In this document: piece after piece, positions 1 through 10,573 of the stretch
How positions within the stretch are numbered: the first letter of the stretch is position 1
Layout of the letters: the number at the start of each line of letters is the position of its first letter
NCBI GenBank assembly: GCA_004153385.1
Contig: SDAL01000002.1
Location: forward strand, 522,291 to 586,290
Length of the DNA: 64,000 bases
Reading direction: 5' to 3'
DNA from: Paracoccaceae bacterium
GTDB taxonomy: Bacteria > Pseudomonadota > Alphaproteobacteria > Rhodobacterales > Rhodobacteraceae
Position numbers and translations under genes: made by a program
Notes under the pieces: model-generated
What the model was told of the DNA's origin: nothing
Database searches by the model: none
What the model saw: only the letters and a program-made list of their open reading frames with translations

Positions 1-1
1 C

Positions 2-496
2 GACGGTGTTGAGGTATCGCAAGAGGCCCTTGAGTTGGTCAGCAGCTATGCAGGCGCACTTGCTGTACCCGCCCGCCGCGATGTTGGCTCACCGGCGGTT
101 TTGCGCGGCAAGCAGGCATTTTACGGTGCAGGTTGTCCCGCCTGCCATGTGCCGAAATTTGTTACGGCCACGAGGAGCGATGCGCCTGCGCACAGTTTCC
201 AGCTGATTTGGCCCTATAGCGATCTTTTGCTTCATGACATGGGGCCGGGATTGGCAGATACTCGCGCCGAAGGCCTTGCCACCGGCACCGAATGGCGTAC
301 CGCGCCCTTATGGGGGATCGGGCTGACTGCGCAAAACACTGGCCATCCGGCGCGGTTTTTGCATGATGGGCGGGCCCGCAACCTGTTGGAAGCCGTGTTA
401 TGGCATGGCGGCGAGGCGGCGCCTGCGCGCGAGCATGTGCGCAAGATGGCCCCCGACACCCGTGCCGATCTGATCCGTTTTCTGGAGAGTCTTTAG
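2..496 (+). CDS. Di-haem oxidoreductase (DHOR, DUF1111 type), C-terminal part
   Basis: The reading frame is open from the window edge, so only the C-terminal 164 or so residues are visible and the start lies outside. One c-type haem motif (C-P-A-C-H) sits in the sequence GAGCPACHVPKF, followed by the TEWRTAPLWGIG and FLHDGRARNLLEAVLWHGGEA segments typical of the C-terminal haem domain of di-haem cytochrome c peroxidase-like DHOR proteins. The protein is expected to be periplasmic. It ends two bases before the imelysin-like gene start, so the two are cotranscribed. In many proteobacteria DHOR genes sit between imelysin genes, which agrees with this order. The substrate is unknown. Confidence 0.85.
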   Translation, partial: DGVEVSQEALELVSSYAGALAVPARRDVGSPAVLRGKQAFYGAGCPACHVPKFVTATRSDAPAHSFQLIWPYSDLLLHDMGPGLADTRAEGLATGTEWRTAPLWGIGLTAQNTGHPARFLHDGRARNLLEAVLWHGGEAAPAREHVRKMAPDTRADLIRFLESL

Positions 497-498
497 AT

Positions 499-1506
499 AT
501 GCGTTGCCTGTTGTTGTCCCTGCCGCTTGCGGCGATGAGCTTTGCCGCCCTTGGCGGTGGTGTCGCGCGCGCCGATGTGCGCGCCGCGATCCGCGACCAG
601 ATCCTGCCCGGCTATGCCGCGCTGACCGATGCCAGCCGCAAACTGGCAGAGCAAGGCGCGCAAGATTGCACTGTGGCGGCGATGCAGCCCGAATGGAACG
701 CCGCCTTTGATGCGTGGCTGGATGTGGCCTATCTGCGTTTGGGGCCGGTGGAGGAGGAGGGGCGCGCCTTGGCCTTTGCCTTCTGGCCCGATCCCAAAGC
801 CATCGGGCGGCGGCAGTTGCAAGCGCTGAAAGAAACCGCCGACCGCGACCATATCACGCCCGAGGCCATGTCGCAGGGCTCGATCGCCACGCGCGGTTTT
901 TTCGGAATGTACCATCTGCTTTACGGCGAAATGGCGCAGGACGATGCATTCAGCTGTGCTTTGCGCCAAGCGCAGGCGGAAGATCTCGCGCAGATGGCGA
1001 TGGCCACCGAGATCGGCTGGCAGAACGGTTTCGCCGATCAGCTGCTCAATCCCGGCGCGCAAGGCAAGACCCGCTATCTGGACGAGGCAGAGGCACGTCA
1101 GGCGCTTTATACACAGCTGATTTCGGGTCTGGAGTTCAACAAGGACCAACGTCTGGGCCGTCCTTTAGGCAGCTTTGATCGCCCAAGGCCCGAACGTGCC
1201 GAGATGATAGAGGCCGGACGGTCTGCCGAAAATCTGGATCGCTCGCTGCAGTCGCTTGAGCGGTTCGCACAGGCGCTGGCGCAGGGCATGGGGCCGATCC
1301 CCAATACCACCGCCGCATTTGCGCGCGCCCATGAACTGGTCGCTGATCTGGAGGATCCGGTGTTTGCAGGTGTCGCCAGCCCGGGCGAGCGGTTGCGGGT
1401 GGAAATCTTGCAACAGCAGATCGCCCTTACGGTGGAGGCGGTCGATCAGGAACTTGGCCCGCTGCTGGGTGTAAGTGCGGGTTTCAACGCCGCAGACGGA
1501 GACTGA
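499..1506 (+). CDS. Imelysin family (M75-like) periplasmic protein
   Basis: The protein has 335 residues with a clear Sec signal (about residues 1-25, ending GGGVARA) and an all-helical imelysin fold pattern. The ATG at 499 lies just after the stop of the DHOR gene and directly precedes the signal peptide; longer starts would run back into that gene. Imelysins were first described as proteases, but many act as iron-regulated periplasmic proteins. The canonical GxHxxE metal motif is not intact here: the region reads GFFGMYHLLYGE around H139, so peptidase activity is doubtful. It is sandwiched between DHOR and DUF1513 genes in an operon-like block, which suggests a joint role, possibly in iron or haem handling (inference). 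Confidence 0.85.
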   Translation: MRCLLLSLPLAAMSFAALGGGVARADVRAAIRDQILPGYAALTDASRKLAEQGAQDCTVAAMQPEWNAAFDAWLDVAYLRLGPVEEEGRALAFAFWPDPKAIGRRQLQALKETADRDHITPEAMSQGSIATRGFFGMYHLLYGEMAQDDAFSCALRQAQAEDLAQMAMATEIGWQNGFADQLLNPGAQGKTRYLDEAEARQALYTQLISGLEFNKDQRLGRPLGSFDRPRPERAEMIEAGRSAENLDRSLQSLERFAQALAQGMGPIPNTTAAFARAHELVADLEDPVFAGVASPGERLRVEILQQQIALTVEAVDQELGPLLGVSAGFNAADGD

Positions 1507-1509
1507 CCC

Positions 1510-2592
1510 ATGCAAAGACGCCGGTTTCTAGCCACACTTGCCGCCGCCACCGCAGCGCCCACGCTCAGCTGGGCTGATGCCGGCAACCCCGCCTTTCTGG
1601 CCGCCGCCCGTGACCGCGATGGCCGGTTCGCGATCTGGGGGTTGGCGGCCGACGGCACGCGGCTGTTTTCCCAGCCCCTGCCGGATCGCGGGCATGCCGC
1701 CACCGCGCATCCCACCCGCCCCGAGGCCGTGGCCTTTGCCAGACGCCCCGGCACATTTGCGCTGGTGATCGATTGCGCCACAGGCCGCCTGCGCGCGCAG
1801 CTGACGCCGCCCGAAGGACGCCAGTTCAACGGGCATGGCGCGTTTTCGGGCGACGGGATGCGGCTTTACACATCCGAGGTAGTGGCCGATGGCTCCGCCG
1901 GGCGGATCGGGGTGTGGGATGTGGCGCGCGGCTATGTGCGGGTGGGCGAATTTTCCAGCAACGGCATCGGCCCGCACGAGATCTTGCGCCTGCCCGGCAC
2001 GGAAACTCTGGTGGTTGCAAATGGTGGCATACAAACCGATCCACAGGACCGCACAAAGCTGAATATCGATACGATGCGCCCTAATCTGAGCTATCTCTCG
2101 TCGCAGGGGGAGGTGATCGAGGTGGTCGAACTGCCCCAGGACCTGCGGCAGAATTCGATCCGCCATCTGGCGCGCCGGTCTGATGGTTTGGTCGCGTTCT
2201 GCATGCAGTGGCAGGGGGATCTGATGGAGCCTGTGCCGTTATTGGGGCTTCACAGGCTTGGCGCACGCGCGCCCGTTCTGGCCAATCCGGCCCCTGCCGA
2301 AATTCTGGCAATGAACGGATATGCCGGATCGGTGGCCTTTGCGCGCGGTGGTCGCGAGGTGGGCATCACCTCGCCACGCGGCGGAATGGTGCAGGTATAT
2401 GATGCGGATACGGGCGCGCCGGTGTGGTCGGTCAGGCGTGCGGATGTCTGCGGGCTTGGCCCCTGTGCCAGTGGCGGGTTTACGGCCACCGATGGTCAGG
2501 GGCTCGTGGCGCAGATCGCAGATCAGACGCTGATCCCGTTTGCGCGGGCGGATGTTGCATGGGACAACCATCTGGTTACGCTTGATCTGTGA
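1510..2592 (+). CDS. DUF1513 domain protein with Tat-type signal
   Basis: The 360-residue protein starts MQRRRFLATLAAATAAPTLS, a twin-arginine style signal, followed by a beta-propeller-like sequence rich in G-x-W/V-D repeats (ADGTRLFSQPLPDRGHA, GVWDVARGYVRVGEFSSNGIGPHEILRL). This matches the DUF1513 family, which is regularly the last gene of imelysin-DHOR-imelysin-DUF1513 clusters. It starts three bases after the imelysin stop, so the two are translationally close. The molecular function is not established. The short region to the convergent barrel gene holds nothing else recognisable. Confidence 0.85.
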   Translation: MQRRRFLATLAAATAAPTLSWADAGNPAFLAAARDRDGRFAIWGLAADGTRLFSQPLPDRGHAATAHPTRPEAVAFARRPGTFALVIDCATGRLRAQLTPPEGRQFNGHGAFSGDGMRLYTSEVVADGSAGRIGVWDVARGYVRVGEFSSNGIGPHEILRLPGTETLVVANGGIQTDPQDRTKLNIDTMRPNLSYLSSQGEVIEVVELPQDLRQNSIRHLARRSDGLVAFCMQWQGDLMEPVPLLGLHRLGARAPVLANPAPAEILAMNGYAGSVAFARGGREVGITSPRGGMVQVYDADTGAPVWSVRRADVCGLGPCASGGFTATDGQGLVAQIADQTLIPFARADVAWDNHLVTLDL

Positions 2593-2661
2593 GCCATCAG
2601 AGCGTTCGGTCCGGAATGTTTGATCGGGTAGGCCTGCACGTCAAAGCGGCGCGGCGCTCGA

Positions 2662-3672
2662 TCACAGCTGGCGCTCGAACATCAAGGACAGATGCATCTG
2701 ATCGAACATCGCGCCTTCACTGCCGTCAAACCCGATGGAGGTGTTGATATTGCCAAACCCCTTGCGGTCCACTTTCAGCCCCAGCTCCACCCGTGAGGTG
2801 AACCAGTCATTGGATGGCATGGAGTCTGACAGTAAACCGCTGCCTTGGGAATGCTGTGCCACCACGGCAAATGCGCCGTTCAGGCCAAGTTGCGCCCATG
2901 AGGCCTCAAGCGGGCGATCAAACTCGATCCCGGCGGAAAGCTGTGACAGGCTTAGCCTTTGGCCCGAAACCTTTTGGCCATTGCTCAACATGAAGCCTTC
3001 ACCGTTTTCCTGAACGTGGCTTGCGAAGATATTCGGGGTCAGCGTCATGTCGCCCGCATCGTATCGGCCTTGTAGACGCGCCTGAACAAGACTGCGCTGT
3101 GATCCGGCATTGCGCTGGATCGAGCCGTCCGGCGAAAACTGGTTGCTGGCATAGCCATGCATCAAACGCATCGACCAGTTCAGTTCTGTATTGGGGATAC
3201 GGCCTGCAACATAGGGGCCCACAAGAAACCCCAAGCCATCGCTGGTATGGCCGTCAAGGCTGCGCTGGGTCGCATCGGCTTGCGCCATCGCGCCCCAATA
3301 GAAATTGGCGCCGGTCGCAATGTGGTGGCCTATTGCGGCAAACACATATTGCAGGCGGGTGTCGTCGCTGCGGGTCCATGTGGTGCTGGCTTGGGTCCAT
3401 GTGTTTGTGCCCTTGCGACTGCCGTATTTCAGATCACCGTCATTGTTGGTCACATGGGCATCGAACTGGCGCTTGCCATTGGCAAACATGTAATCCAGCA
3501 CATTGGGCTGGCGGGCAAGCAGCCGGTCCTGACGCATCTTTTGCAATTGGCCGAGCACCTCGGCGCTTTCCTGAGCGGTGGGATAGAGCGTAGGTTCGCT
3601 GGCGATGGCGGGCAGCATTGCTGCGCCGAGCAGCCCTAGGGCCGCAGCGATACGGTTGGATATCTTTCTCAC
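2662..3672 (-). CDS. Autotransporter-type outer-membrane beta-barrel protein without passenger
   Basis: Starting at a GTG (3672) preceded by an AAAGGGGG ribosome site, the product has 336 residues and opens with a signal peptide (VRKISNRIAAALGLLGAAMLP, ending AIAS). After a short helical stretch rich in Q/R/E, the rest alternates polar and hydrophobic residues with many aromatic-ended strands (FDAHVTNNDGDLKYGS, LQYVFAAIGHH, FLVGPYVAGRI), as in autotransporter translocator barrels. There is no passenger domain, so it is either a stand-alone barrel or a porin-like protein. The final strand ends in L rather than the usual F or Y. An upstream in-frame ATG at 3804 is possible but would precede the signal with a non-hydrophobic stretch. 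Confidence 0.7.
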   Translation of the reverse strand: MRKISNRIAAALGLLGAAMLPAIASEPTLYPTAQESAEVLGQLQKMRQDRLLARQPNVLDYMFANGKRQFDAHVTNNDGDLKYGSRKGTNTWTQASTTWTRSDDTRLQYVFAAIGHHIATGANFYWGAMAQADATQRSLDGHTSDGLGFLVGPYVAGRIPNTELNWSMRLMHGYASNQFSPDGSIQRNAGSQRSLVQARLQGRYDAGDMTLTPNIFASHVQENGEGFMLSNGQKVSGQRLSLSQLSAGIEFDRPLEASWAQLGLNGAFAVVAQHSQGSGLLSDSMPSNDWFTSRVELGLKVDRKGFGNINTSIGFDGSEGAMFDQMHLSLMFERQL

Positions 3673-3912
3673 GCGTCTGCCCCCTTTCAGCACAAGCCCA
3701 TGATACGGATGCTTTTTCGGCGATACAGTGCCGCCGTGCGCGACCGCATCGGGCGCGCAGTATGCAATCACGGATTGGTTCGGTTCTCCCCCAATATCGA
3801 GCACCGATGGTCACAGGCAAGGCATGGCAACTGCCGTGTGGACCAAAAGTGAACGTGAAACAGCAATTGTGATCGCTGGACGCGCGCAAGGGGTGCGGGG
3901 CGGGCGGAATGC

Positions 3913-3940
3913 AAAAAAAAGGGAGCCGACTGGCCCCCTT
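3913..3940 (-). terminator. Rho-independent terminator of gbcB
   Basis: Read on the minus strand, a stem AAGGGGGCC / GGCTCCCTT (one mismatch) with loop AGTC runs straight into a run of eight T. It lies about 60 bases after the gbcB stop. Confidence 0.85.
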
Positions 3941-3998
3941 GATCTACCTGTATGATCCGCCCTGCCTTGCGCTGCGTGGTGCAAGACAGGGGGAGGTG

Positions 3999-5069
3999 TT
4001 ATGCCTCGATGACGACCTGACCGCGCGGGTTTGAGCAACACGCAAGGATATAGCCGTCCGAGATATCTTCGTCGGTGATCCCGCCGTTATGGACCATATG
4101 CACCTCGCCAGAGGTTTTCTTGACCTTGCAGGTTCCGCACACACCGAAGGTGCAGCCGGATGGGATGTTCAACCCTGCCGCGCGCGCTACGTTCAGCACA
4201 GTATCGGTTTCGGGACATTTCTGGGTAACGCCGGAAAGGGCGAACTCGATCTCTGCCGTGACGTCTTCATCGGGCAGTTCGTCCTCGGGTATCTCGCGGG
4301 TTTCGGTGACAGGGGCGTGGAAGCTTTCCTGATGATAGTGATCCATATCGAAGCCAAGGCCGGCAAGCGCCTCGCGCACAGCGGTCATGAACGGTTCGGG
4401 ACCGCAGCAGAACACCTCGCGCTCCAGATAATCGGGCGCCATCAACCCCAGCATAAGCTGGTTGAGCACGCCCTTATAGCCGGTCCATGGCTCGTATTTG
4501 TCGGAATCATTGACGACCCATTTCAGGTCGATCCCCGTCACACGCGAGGCCATATGCTCCAACCGTTCGCGGAACACGATCTCCGACGGACGCCGCGCAC
4601 AGTTTACAAACACGATATCGCAATCACGACCAAGGTCATAAAGATGGGTCGTCATGGACATCATCGGCGTAATGCCGGACCCCGCCGAAATAAAGAGGTA
4701 TTTCGGGGACGGGTAATTGCCCATCGAGAAACTGCCCGCAGGGCCGATGGCCTTGATCTTCATGCCCGGGCGCAGATGGTCCAGCATCCAGCGTGTGCCG
4801 ATGGAATCGGCCTGCGCCTTTACGGTGACCGTGATCGACATCGGCCGCGAGGGTGAAGACGAGATTGTATACGTCCGGTGCAAGGTGCCACTGGGCACCG
4901 GCAGTTCCAGTGTCAGGAACTGGCCGGGGCTATAGTCGAAGATACGCCCCGAAGGTGCCTGAAAACAGAACGTCCGGACATTGGGGGTTTCGGGCAGAAC
5001 CGAGACGCATTCCAGATGTTCGGAATCGTCCCAAAAACGCATCGCAGATTTTTCGGTAGTGGATGGCAT
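3999..5069 (-). CDS. gbcB: Glycine betaine monooxygenase, reductase subunit (hybrid FAD/NAD and 2Fe-2S)
   Basis: The 356-residue protein has a ferredoxin-reductase FAD domain (R65-TYTIS flavin motif), an NAD(P) domain (FISAGSGITPMMSM and YLEREVFCCGPEPFM) and a C-terminal plant-type 2Fe-2S domain with C306, C311, C314 and a final Cys near 344. It passes electrons from NAD(P)H to the Rieske oxygenase encoded immediately upstream, only four bases apart, so the pair forms one transcription unit. Together they oxidatively demethylate glycine betaine to dimethylglycine. The nearby choX and betC genes support this substrate over another Rieske substrate such as stachydrine or carnitine. Confidence 0.88.
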   Translation of the reverse strand: MPSTTEKSAMRFWDDSEHLECVSVLPETPNVRTFCFQAPSGRIFDYSPGQFLTLELPVPSGTLHRTYTISSSPSRPMSITVTVKAQADSIGTRWMLDHLRPGMKIKAIGPAGSFSMGNYPSPKYLFISAGSGITPMMSMTTHLYDLGRDCDIVFVNCARRPSEIVFRERLEHMASRVTGIDLKWVVNDSDKYEPWTGYKGVLNQLMLGLMAPDYLEREVFCCGPEPFMTAVREALAGLGFDMDHYHQESFHAPVTETREIPEDELPDEDVTAEIEFALSGVTQKCPETDTVLNVARAAGLNIPSGCTFGVCGTCKVKKTSGEVHMVHNGGITDEDISDGYILACCSNPRGQVVIEA

Positions 5070-5073
5070 TCAA

Positions 5074-6408
<1,335 letters not shown>

Positions 6409-6650
6409 CTACGGGTTTGCGACATCGGGGCCATCGCAGGGCGGGCGGACGGGGCGATGTGCGGCGACAACCCCGCGCTCGCCAAAACCCCAAGGGCAGA
6501 TGCGCGACCAACGCCGTTAGACAAGACCATCGTCGGCAGGGGTGTGATCGCAGTAAACGCCGACCAGCCGCAAAATGGCGCGCAGCCAACGATCGCGCAT
6601 GCAGTTCACGCCACGTGTCAGGCGTCCGGTCGCCTTATCTTGAAAATAGA

Positions 6651-6677
6651 CCGCGCCCAAGGATATCAAGGGCGCGG
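6651..6677 (-). terminator. Terminator of choX
   Basis: The inverted repeat CCGCGCCC / GGGCGCGG (loop about 11) is followed on the minus strand by TCTATTTT. It lies 35 bases past the choX stop. Confidence 0.75.
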
Positions 6678-6712
6678 CCGTTCGCTGTGTGACCAGATAG
6701 GGAAGGGGGCTC

Positions 6713-7633
6713 TTACAGTCCCAATGCGTCCTGCACAGCAGGCAGTCCCTCTTTGCCATCAATGGTCGTGACACCTTCAAGCCAGGGCTTGATTACATCC
6801 GGATGCGCTTCAAGCCATGCCGAGACCGCCTCGTCAGGATCTTGTCCGTCATCCAGAATTGCGCCCATAATCTCGTTTTCCATTGGCAAGGTGAATTCCA
6901 GATTGGTCAGGAATTTGCCGATGTTGGGGCATTCCTCGACATAGCCTTTGCGCGATACCGTGCGCACAATACCCTCGCCACCAAAGAAATCCTCTCCGCC
7001 CGTCAGGTATTTGATATCGAAATTGGCGTTCATCGGGTGCGGCTCCCACCCTAGGAAAACCACGGCTTCCTCTTTGGGATAATACCGCCCCACCTGAGCC
7101 AGCATGCCTTGCTCGGAACTTTCGACAACGGTCATGCCTTCCAGCAGGCCACCATCTTCGGTCAGGCTCATCAGATAGCCGTTGCCCTCGTTGCCCGGCT
7201 CGATCCCGTAGATCTTGCCGTCCAGTTCGTCAGAGAATTTCGGAATATCGGCAAAGGTCTTCAGCCCCTTGTCGTAAAGATATGTCGGTACGGCGAGCGT
7301 GTATTTCGTGCCTTGCAGGTTTGTGTGTACGACCTCAATCGAGCCGTCATCGGTATAGGGGCCGATGGCCGCCGTTTGCGCGGGCATCCAGTTGCCCAAG
7401 AACACATCGATATCATTCGACGACAGCGAGGAGAACGTCACCGGCACACCAAGCACGCGCACATCCACATCATACCCGAGCGCCGTCAGGATCTGGTTGG
7501 CGGTTTCTGTGGTGCTGGTGATATCGGTCCAGCCCACATCGGAAAGCCGCACCGTGTCGCAATTGGCCATTGCTTGGCTGGCACCAAGCGCGATGACAGA
7601 GGCGGTCAGGCCGCGAAGAACAGTCTTTTTCAT
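6713..7633 (-). CDS. choX: Choline ABC transporter substrate-binding protein
   Basis: The 306-residue protein has a Sec signal (MKKTVLRGLTASVIALGASQ) and the OpuAC/ProX-like fold, with VRLSDVGWTDITSTTETANQ, VFLGNWMPAQ, GIEPGNEGNGYL and FLGWEPHPMN. The tryptophan and tyrosine residues in these segments are those that make the aromatic box of ChoX. It should bind choline in the periplasm. No permease (choW) or ATPase (choV) lies beside it, so the transporter partners must be elsewhere. It is divergent from betC, with a palindrome in the shared upstream region. A glycine betaine preference cannot be excluded from sequence alone. Confidence 0.85.
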   Translation of the reverse strand: MKKTVLRGLTASVIALGASQAMANCDTVRLSDVGWTDITSTTETANQILTALGYDVDVRVLGVPVTFSSLSSNDIDVFLGNWMPAQTAAIGPYTDDGSIEVVHTNLQGTKYTLAVPTYLYDKGLKTFADIPKFSDELDGKIYGIEPGNEGNGYLMSLTEDGGLLEGMTVVESSEQGMLAQVGRYYPKEEAVVFLGWEPHPMNANFDIKYLTGGEDFFGGEGIVRTVSRKGYVEECPNIGKFLTNLEFTLPMENEIMGAILDDGQDPDEAVSAWLEAHPDVIKPWLEGVTTIDGKEGLPAVQDALGL

Positions 7634-7660
7634 GGGGTACTCCTGTTGGTTTCTTTTTTG

Positions 7661-7674
7661 ATTGACGAGTCAAT
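7661..7674. promoter_or_regulatory. Palindromic operator candidate between choX and betC
   Basis: The sequence ATTGAC-GA-GTCAAT is a perfect inverted repeat, 28 bases upstream of the choX start and about 155 upstream of betC. It resembles the ATTGA...TCAAT-type operators of BetI/TetR-like regulators of choline genes. The regulator is not in this window. Confidence 0.5.
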
Positions 7675-7830
7675 TAGGTCACTCTTACGGTAAGCCTGCA
7701 ACTGTTTTTTGACAGACCCTCGGGCATAATCTGCCGGATGCGGGGGCAAAGTGCAATTTCTAGCCAGTCTTGTCTGGCCCCGGTGGCCGGGGCGGCCAAG
7801 TTTCACGTCGACAAAGGAGCGAAGCCTCGC

Positions 7831-9339
7831 ATGACCCAGCCCAATATTCTGATTTTTATGGTCGACCAGCTCAATGGTACCCTGTTTCCCGATGGTCCGG
7901 CGGAGTGGTTACATGCGCCCAACCTTAAAAAACTCGCCGAACGCTCGGTGCGGTTTGCCAACACCTACACCGGCTCGCCGCTTTGTGCACCGGGGCGGGC
8001 GGCGTTCATGTCGGGGCAGCTTCCCTCGACCACCGGGGTTTATGACAACGCGGCAGAGTTCCGCTCCGATGTGCCGACATTTGCCCACCATCTGCGACGT
8101 GCGGGCTATCAGACCTGCCTGTCGGGCAAGATGCATTTCGTGGGCCCAGATCAGTTGCACGGGTTCGAGCAACGCCTGACCACCGATATCTATCCCGCCG
8201 ATTTCGGTTGGACACCGGATTACCGCAAGCCGGGCGAGCGGATCGACTGGTGGTATCATAACATGGGGTCTGTCACCGGCGCGGGTGTCAGCGAAATTAC
8301 CAACCAGATGGAATATGACGATAATGTCGCCCATGAGGCGAAGATGAAGGTCTATGATCTGGCGCGGGGGCTGGACGCGCGGCCGTGGATGCTGACGGTC
8401 AGCTTTACCCATCCCCACGACCCCTACGTCGCCCGCAAGAAATACTGGGATCTGTATGACGATTGTGCCCATCTTCTGCCAGAGGTGCCTGATCTGGGCT
8501 ACGAAAACCAAGATAACCACTCCAAACGGATCTTCGATGCCAATGACTGGCGCAGTTTCGATATCACGAAGGAGGATATCCAACGGTCCAGACAGGCGTA
8601 TTTCGCCAATATCTCTTATTGCGACGACAAGATCGGCGAGGTGATGGAGGCGCTTGAGACGACGGGGCAGGAGGCGATCATCCTGTTCTTGTCAGATCAC
8701 GGCGATATGCTGGGCGAGCGGGGGCTGTGGTTCAAGATGTCGCCGTTCGAAGGTTCGTCCAGAGTGCCGCTGATGATCTGCGCCCCTGATCTGGAGCCGC
8801 ATCTGGTAAGCGATCCGGTCTCGACCATTGATGTGACGCCTACACTGGCCGATCTGGCAGGTGTCGATCTGGCCGAAATTGCGCCGTGGCTGGATGGTGA
8901 AAGCCTGATGCCCGTGGCGCGGGGTGGGGCGCGAACCACCTCCGTCAAGATGGAATATGCGGCCGAGGCGTCCTATGCGCCGCTCGTCACATTGCGCAAG
9001 GGGGAGTATAAGCTCAACCTGTGCACGCTTGATCCCGATCAGCTGTTCCATCTTGGCGCAGATCCGCACGAGCTCGTCAATCTGGCAGACGATCCGGCCC
9101 ATGCCACCGTTCTGGCGCAGATGAAGGCAGAGGCTGCAGCACAGTGGGACCTGCCGAAGTTCGATGCAGAGGTCCGTGCCAGTCAGGCCCGGCGTTGGGT
9201 TGTCTATGATGCCTTGCGCAAGGGCGGGTATTATCCGTGGGATTACCAACCGCTGAAAGATGCATCAGAGGCTTATATGCGAAACCATATGGATCTTAAT
9301 GTCTTGGAGAGCAACAAGCGGTTCCCGCGAGGCGATTGA
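7831..9339 (+). CDS. betC: Choline sulfatase
   Basis: The 502-residue protein belongs to the alkaline-phosphatase/sulfatase superfamily. The signature C52-A-P-G-R marks the cysteine converted to formylglycine, and the metal residues D12 (MVDQ) and the LFLSDHGDMLGERGLWFKM segment are present. The C-terminal extension ending in WDYQPLKDASEAYMRNHMDLNVLE is characteristic of BetC. The ATG at 7831 has AAAGGAG upstream; earlier starts in the frame are unsupported. There is no signal peptide, consistent with cytoplasmic hydrolysis of choline-O-sulfate to choline and sulfate. Together with gbcAB it supplies choline for betaine synthesis and catabolism. Confidence 0.92.
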   Translation: MTQPNILIFMVDQLNGTLFPDGPAEWLHAPNLKKLAERSVRFANTYTGSPLCAPGRAAFMSGQLPSTTGVYDNAAEFRSDVPTFAHHLRRAGYQTCLSGKMHFVGPDQLHGFEQRLTTDIYPADFGWTPDYRKPGERIDWWYHNMGSVTGAGVSEITNQMEYDDNVAHEAKMKVYDLARGLDARPWMLTVSFTHPHDPYVARKKYWDLYDDCAHLLPEVPDLGYENQDNHSKRIFDANDWRSFDITKEDIQRSRQAYFANISYCDDKIGEVMEALETTGQEAIILFLSDHGDMLGERGLWFKMSPFEGSSRVPLMICAPDLEPHLVSDPVSTIDVTPTLADLAGVDLAEIAPWLDGESLMPVARGGARTTSVKMEYAAEASYAPLVTLRKGEYKLNLCTLDPDQLFHLGADPHELVNLADDPAHATVLAQMKAEAAAQWDLPKFDAEVRASQARRWVVYDALRKGGYYPWDYQPLKDASEAYMRNHMDLNVLESNKRFPRGD

Positions 9340-9498
9340 GCCGGGAAGTAAAAATCACGGGGGGCCTTTTCTGAAAAAGGGAAGGGCCCTCGGGTCACTA
9401 TCGTTTGAGGCATCCATGAAGGCGGGGTGCCCACCATGGTCAATCCGTCAATATGCGCTAGCGTAAAGACATCGAAGCTTTGCCGGAGACCATGTCCC

Positions 9499-10344
9499 AT
9501 GGATACACGCACCTTTATTGCCTCTGACGGGGCGCGACTGGCCTATCGTGATCACGGCGAAGGTGTGCCGGTTCTGGCCCTCAGCGGTTTGACCAGAAAT
9601 ATGCATGATTTCGATTATGTTGCACCGCATCTGGCAAACATGCACCCCCAAGGCATCCGGCTTGTGCGGATGGACTATCGCGGGCGGGGGCAATCGGACT
9701 ACACCGGCGCACAAACCTATACCGTGACACAGGAAGGGGCGGACGCGCTTGCGCTTCTGGATCATCTGGGCATTGAAAAGGCCGCAATATTGGGCACATC
9801 GCGCGGCGGTCTGATCGCGATGTATCTGGCAGCTGTCGCCAAGAACCGGATCACCGGCATCTGTCTTAACGACGTGGGCCCCAAGCTCGAGACCAAGGGG
9901 CTGACCCATATCTTTGACTATCTCGGGCGGCGGCCGGCTGCCAAAACCTATGATCAGATGGCGGCAAAGCTGCCCGAGGTGATGGTAGATTTCGATAATG
10001 TGCCTGCCTCGCGCTGGGCGCAGGAGGTGCGCAACCAGTATCGCGAAACACAAACGGGGCTGGATCTGCGCTATGATCCGGCATTGCGTGCCCCGTTTGT
10101 AGAGGCTTTTAGTGGTGATCTTCGCGAAGCCTGGCCTTTTTTCGACGCGATCGAACCGTTGCCGCTTTGCCTGATCAGGGGTGAAAACTCTCCGCTTCTT
10201 AGCGTGCAGACAGCCGCAGAAATGCGCAGGCGCAGGCCGGATATGGTGTATGCGGAAATTCCCGACCGAGGCCACATCCCGTTTCTGGATGAACCCGACG
10301 CGCTGGCCGCATTACACGAATGGGTGGCCCGTCTTGGCAATTAA
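9499..10344 (+). CDS. Alpha/beta hydrolase
   Basis: The 281-residue protein shows the alpha/beta hydrolase nucleophile elbow GTSRGG (Ser101), an oxyanion-hole region ALSGLTRN and a C-terminal PDRGHIPFLDEP with the catalytic His near 259. The start is the ATG at 9499 with GGAG eleven bases upstream. It is monocistronic or loosely linked to betC (160-base gap with only a weak hairpin near 9363). Such proteins hydrolyse esters, lactones or C-C bonds; the substrate cannot be told. Confidence 0.85.
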   Translation: MDTRTFIASDGARLAYRDHGEGVPVLALSGLTRNMHDFDYVAPHLANMHPQGIRLVRMDYRGRGQSDYTGAQTYTVTQEGADALALLDHLGIEKAAILGTSRGGLIAMYLAAVAKNRITGICLNDVGPKLETKGLTHIFDYLGRRPAAKTYDQMAAKLPEVMVDFDNVPASRWAQEVRNQYRETQTGLDLRYDPALRAPFVEAFSGDLREAWPFFDAIEPLPLCLIRGENSPLLSVQTAAEMRRRRPDMVYAEIPDRGHIPFLDEPDALAALHEWVARLGN

Positions 10345-10573
10345 TGTTTGTGTACTTATGTTTTTGCGCAATAATATTAAGAAATGATGGACACCTGCGC
10401 GTGAGGTGGTGTAATTATTGTACATACCGGCTGGCGAGACTATCCGGGGCAGCGGCGGAGATGTTTTATAAAGAGTGCTGTGTTGCCAGTTGTGCTCCGT
10501 CGCGATCCTCGGATGGTTGGACCCTGATGCCTGTCATTTCTTGAGGCCCGTTCGTATTAGGGTTTTTCTGATC

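Noticed and set aside
9363..9395. Hairpin CCTTTT/AAAAAGG after betC as a terminator
   Set aside because: Stem is short and weak and no T-run follows.
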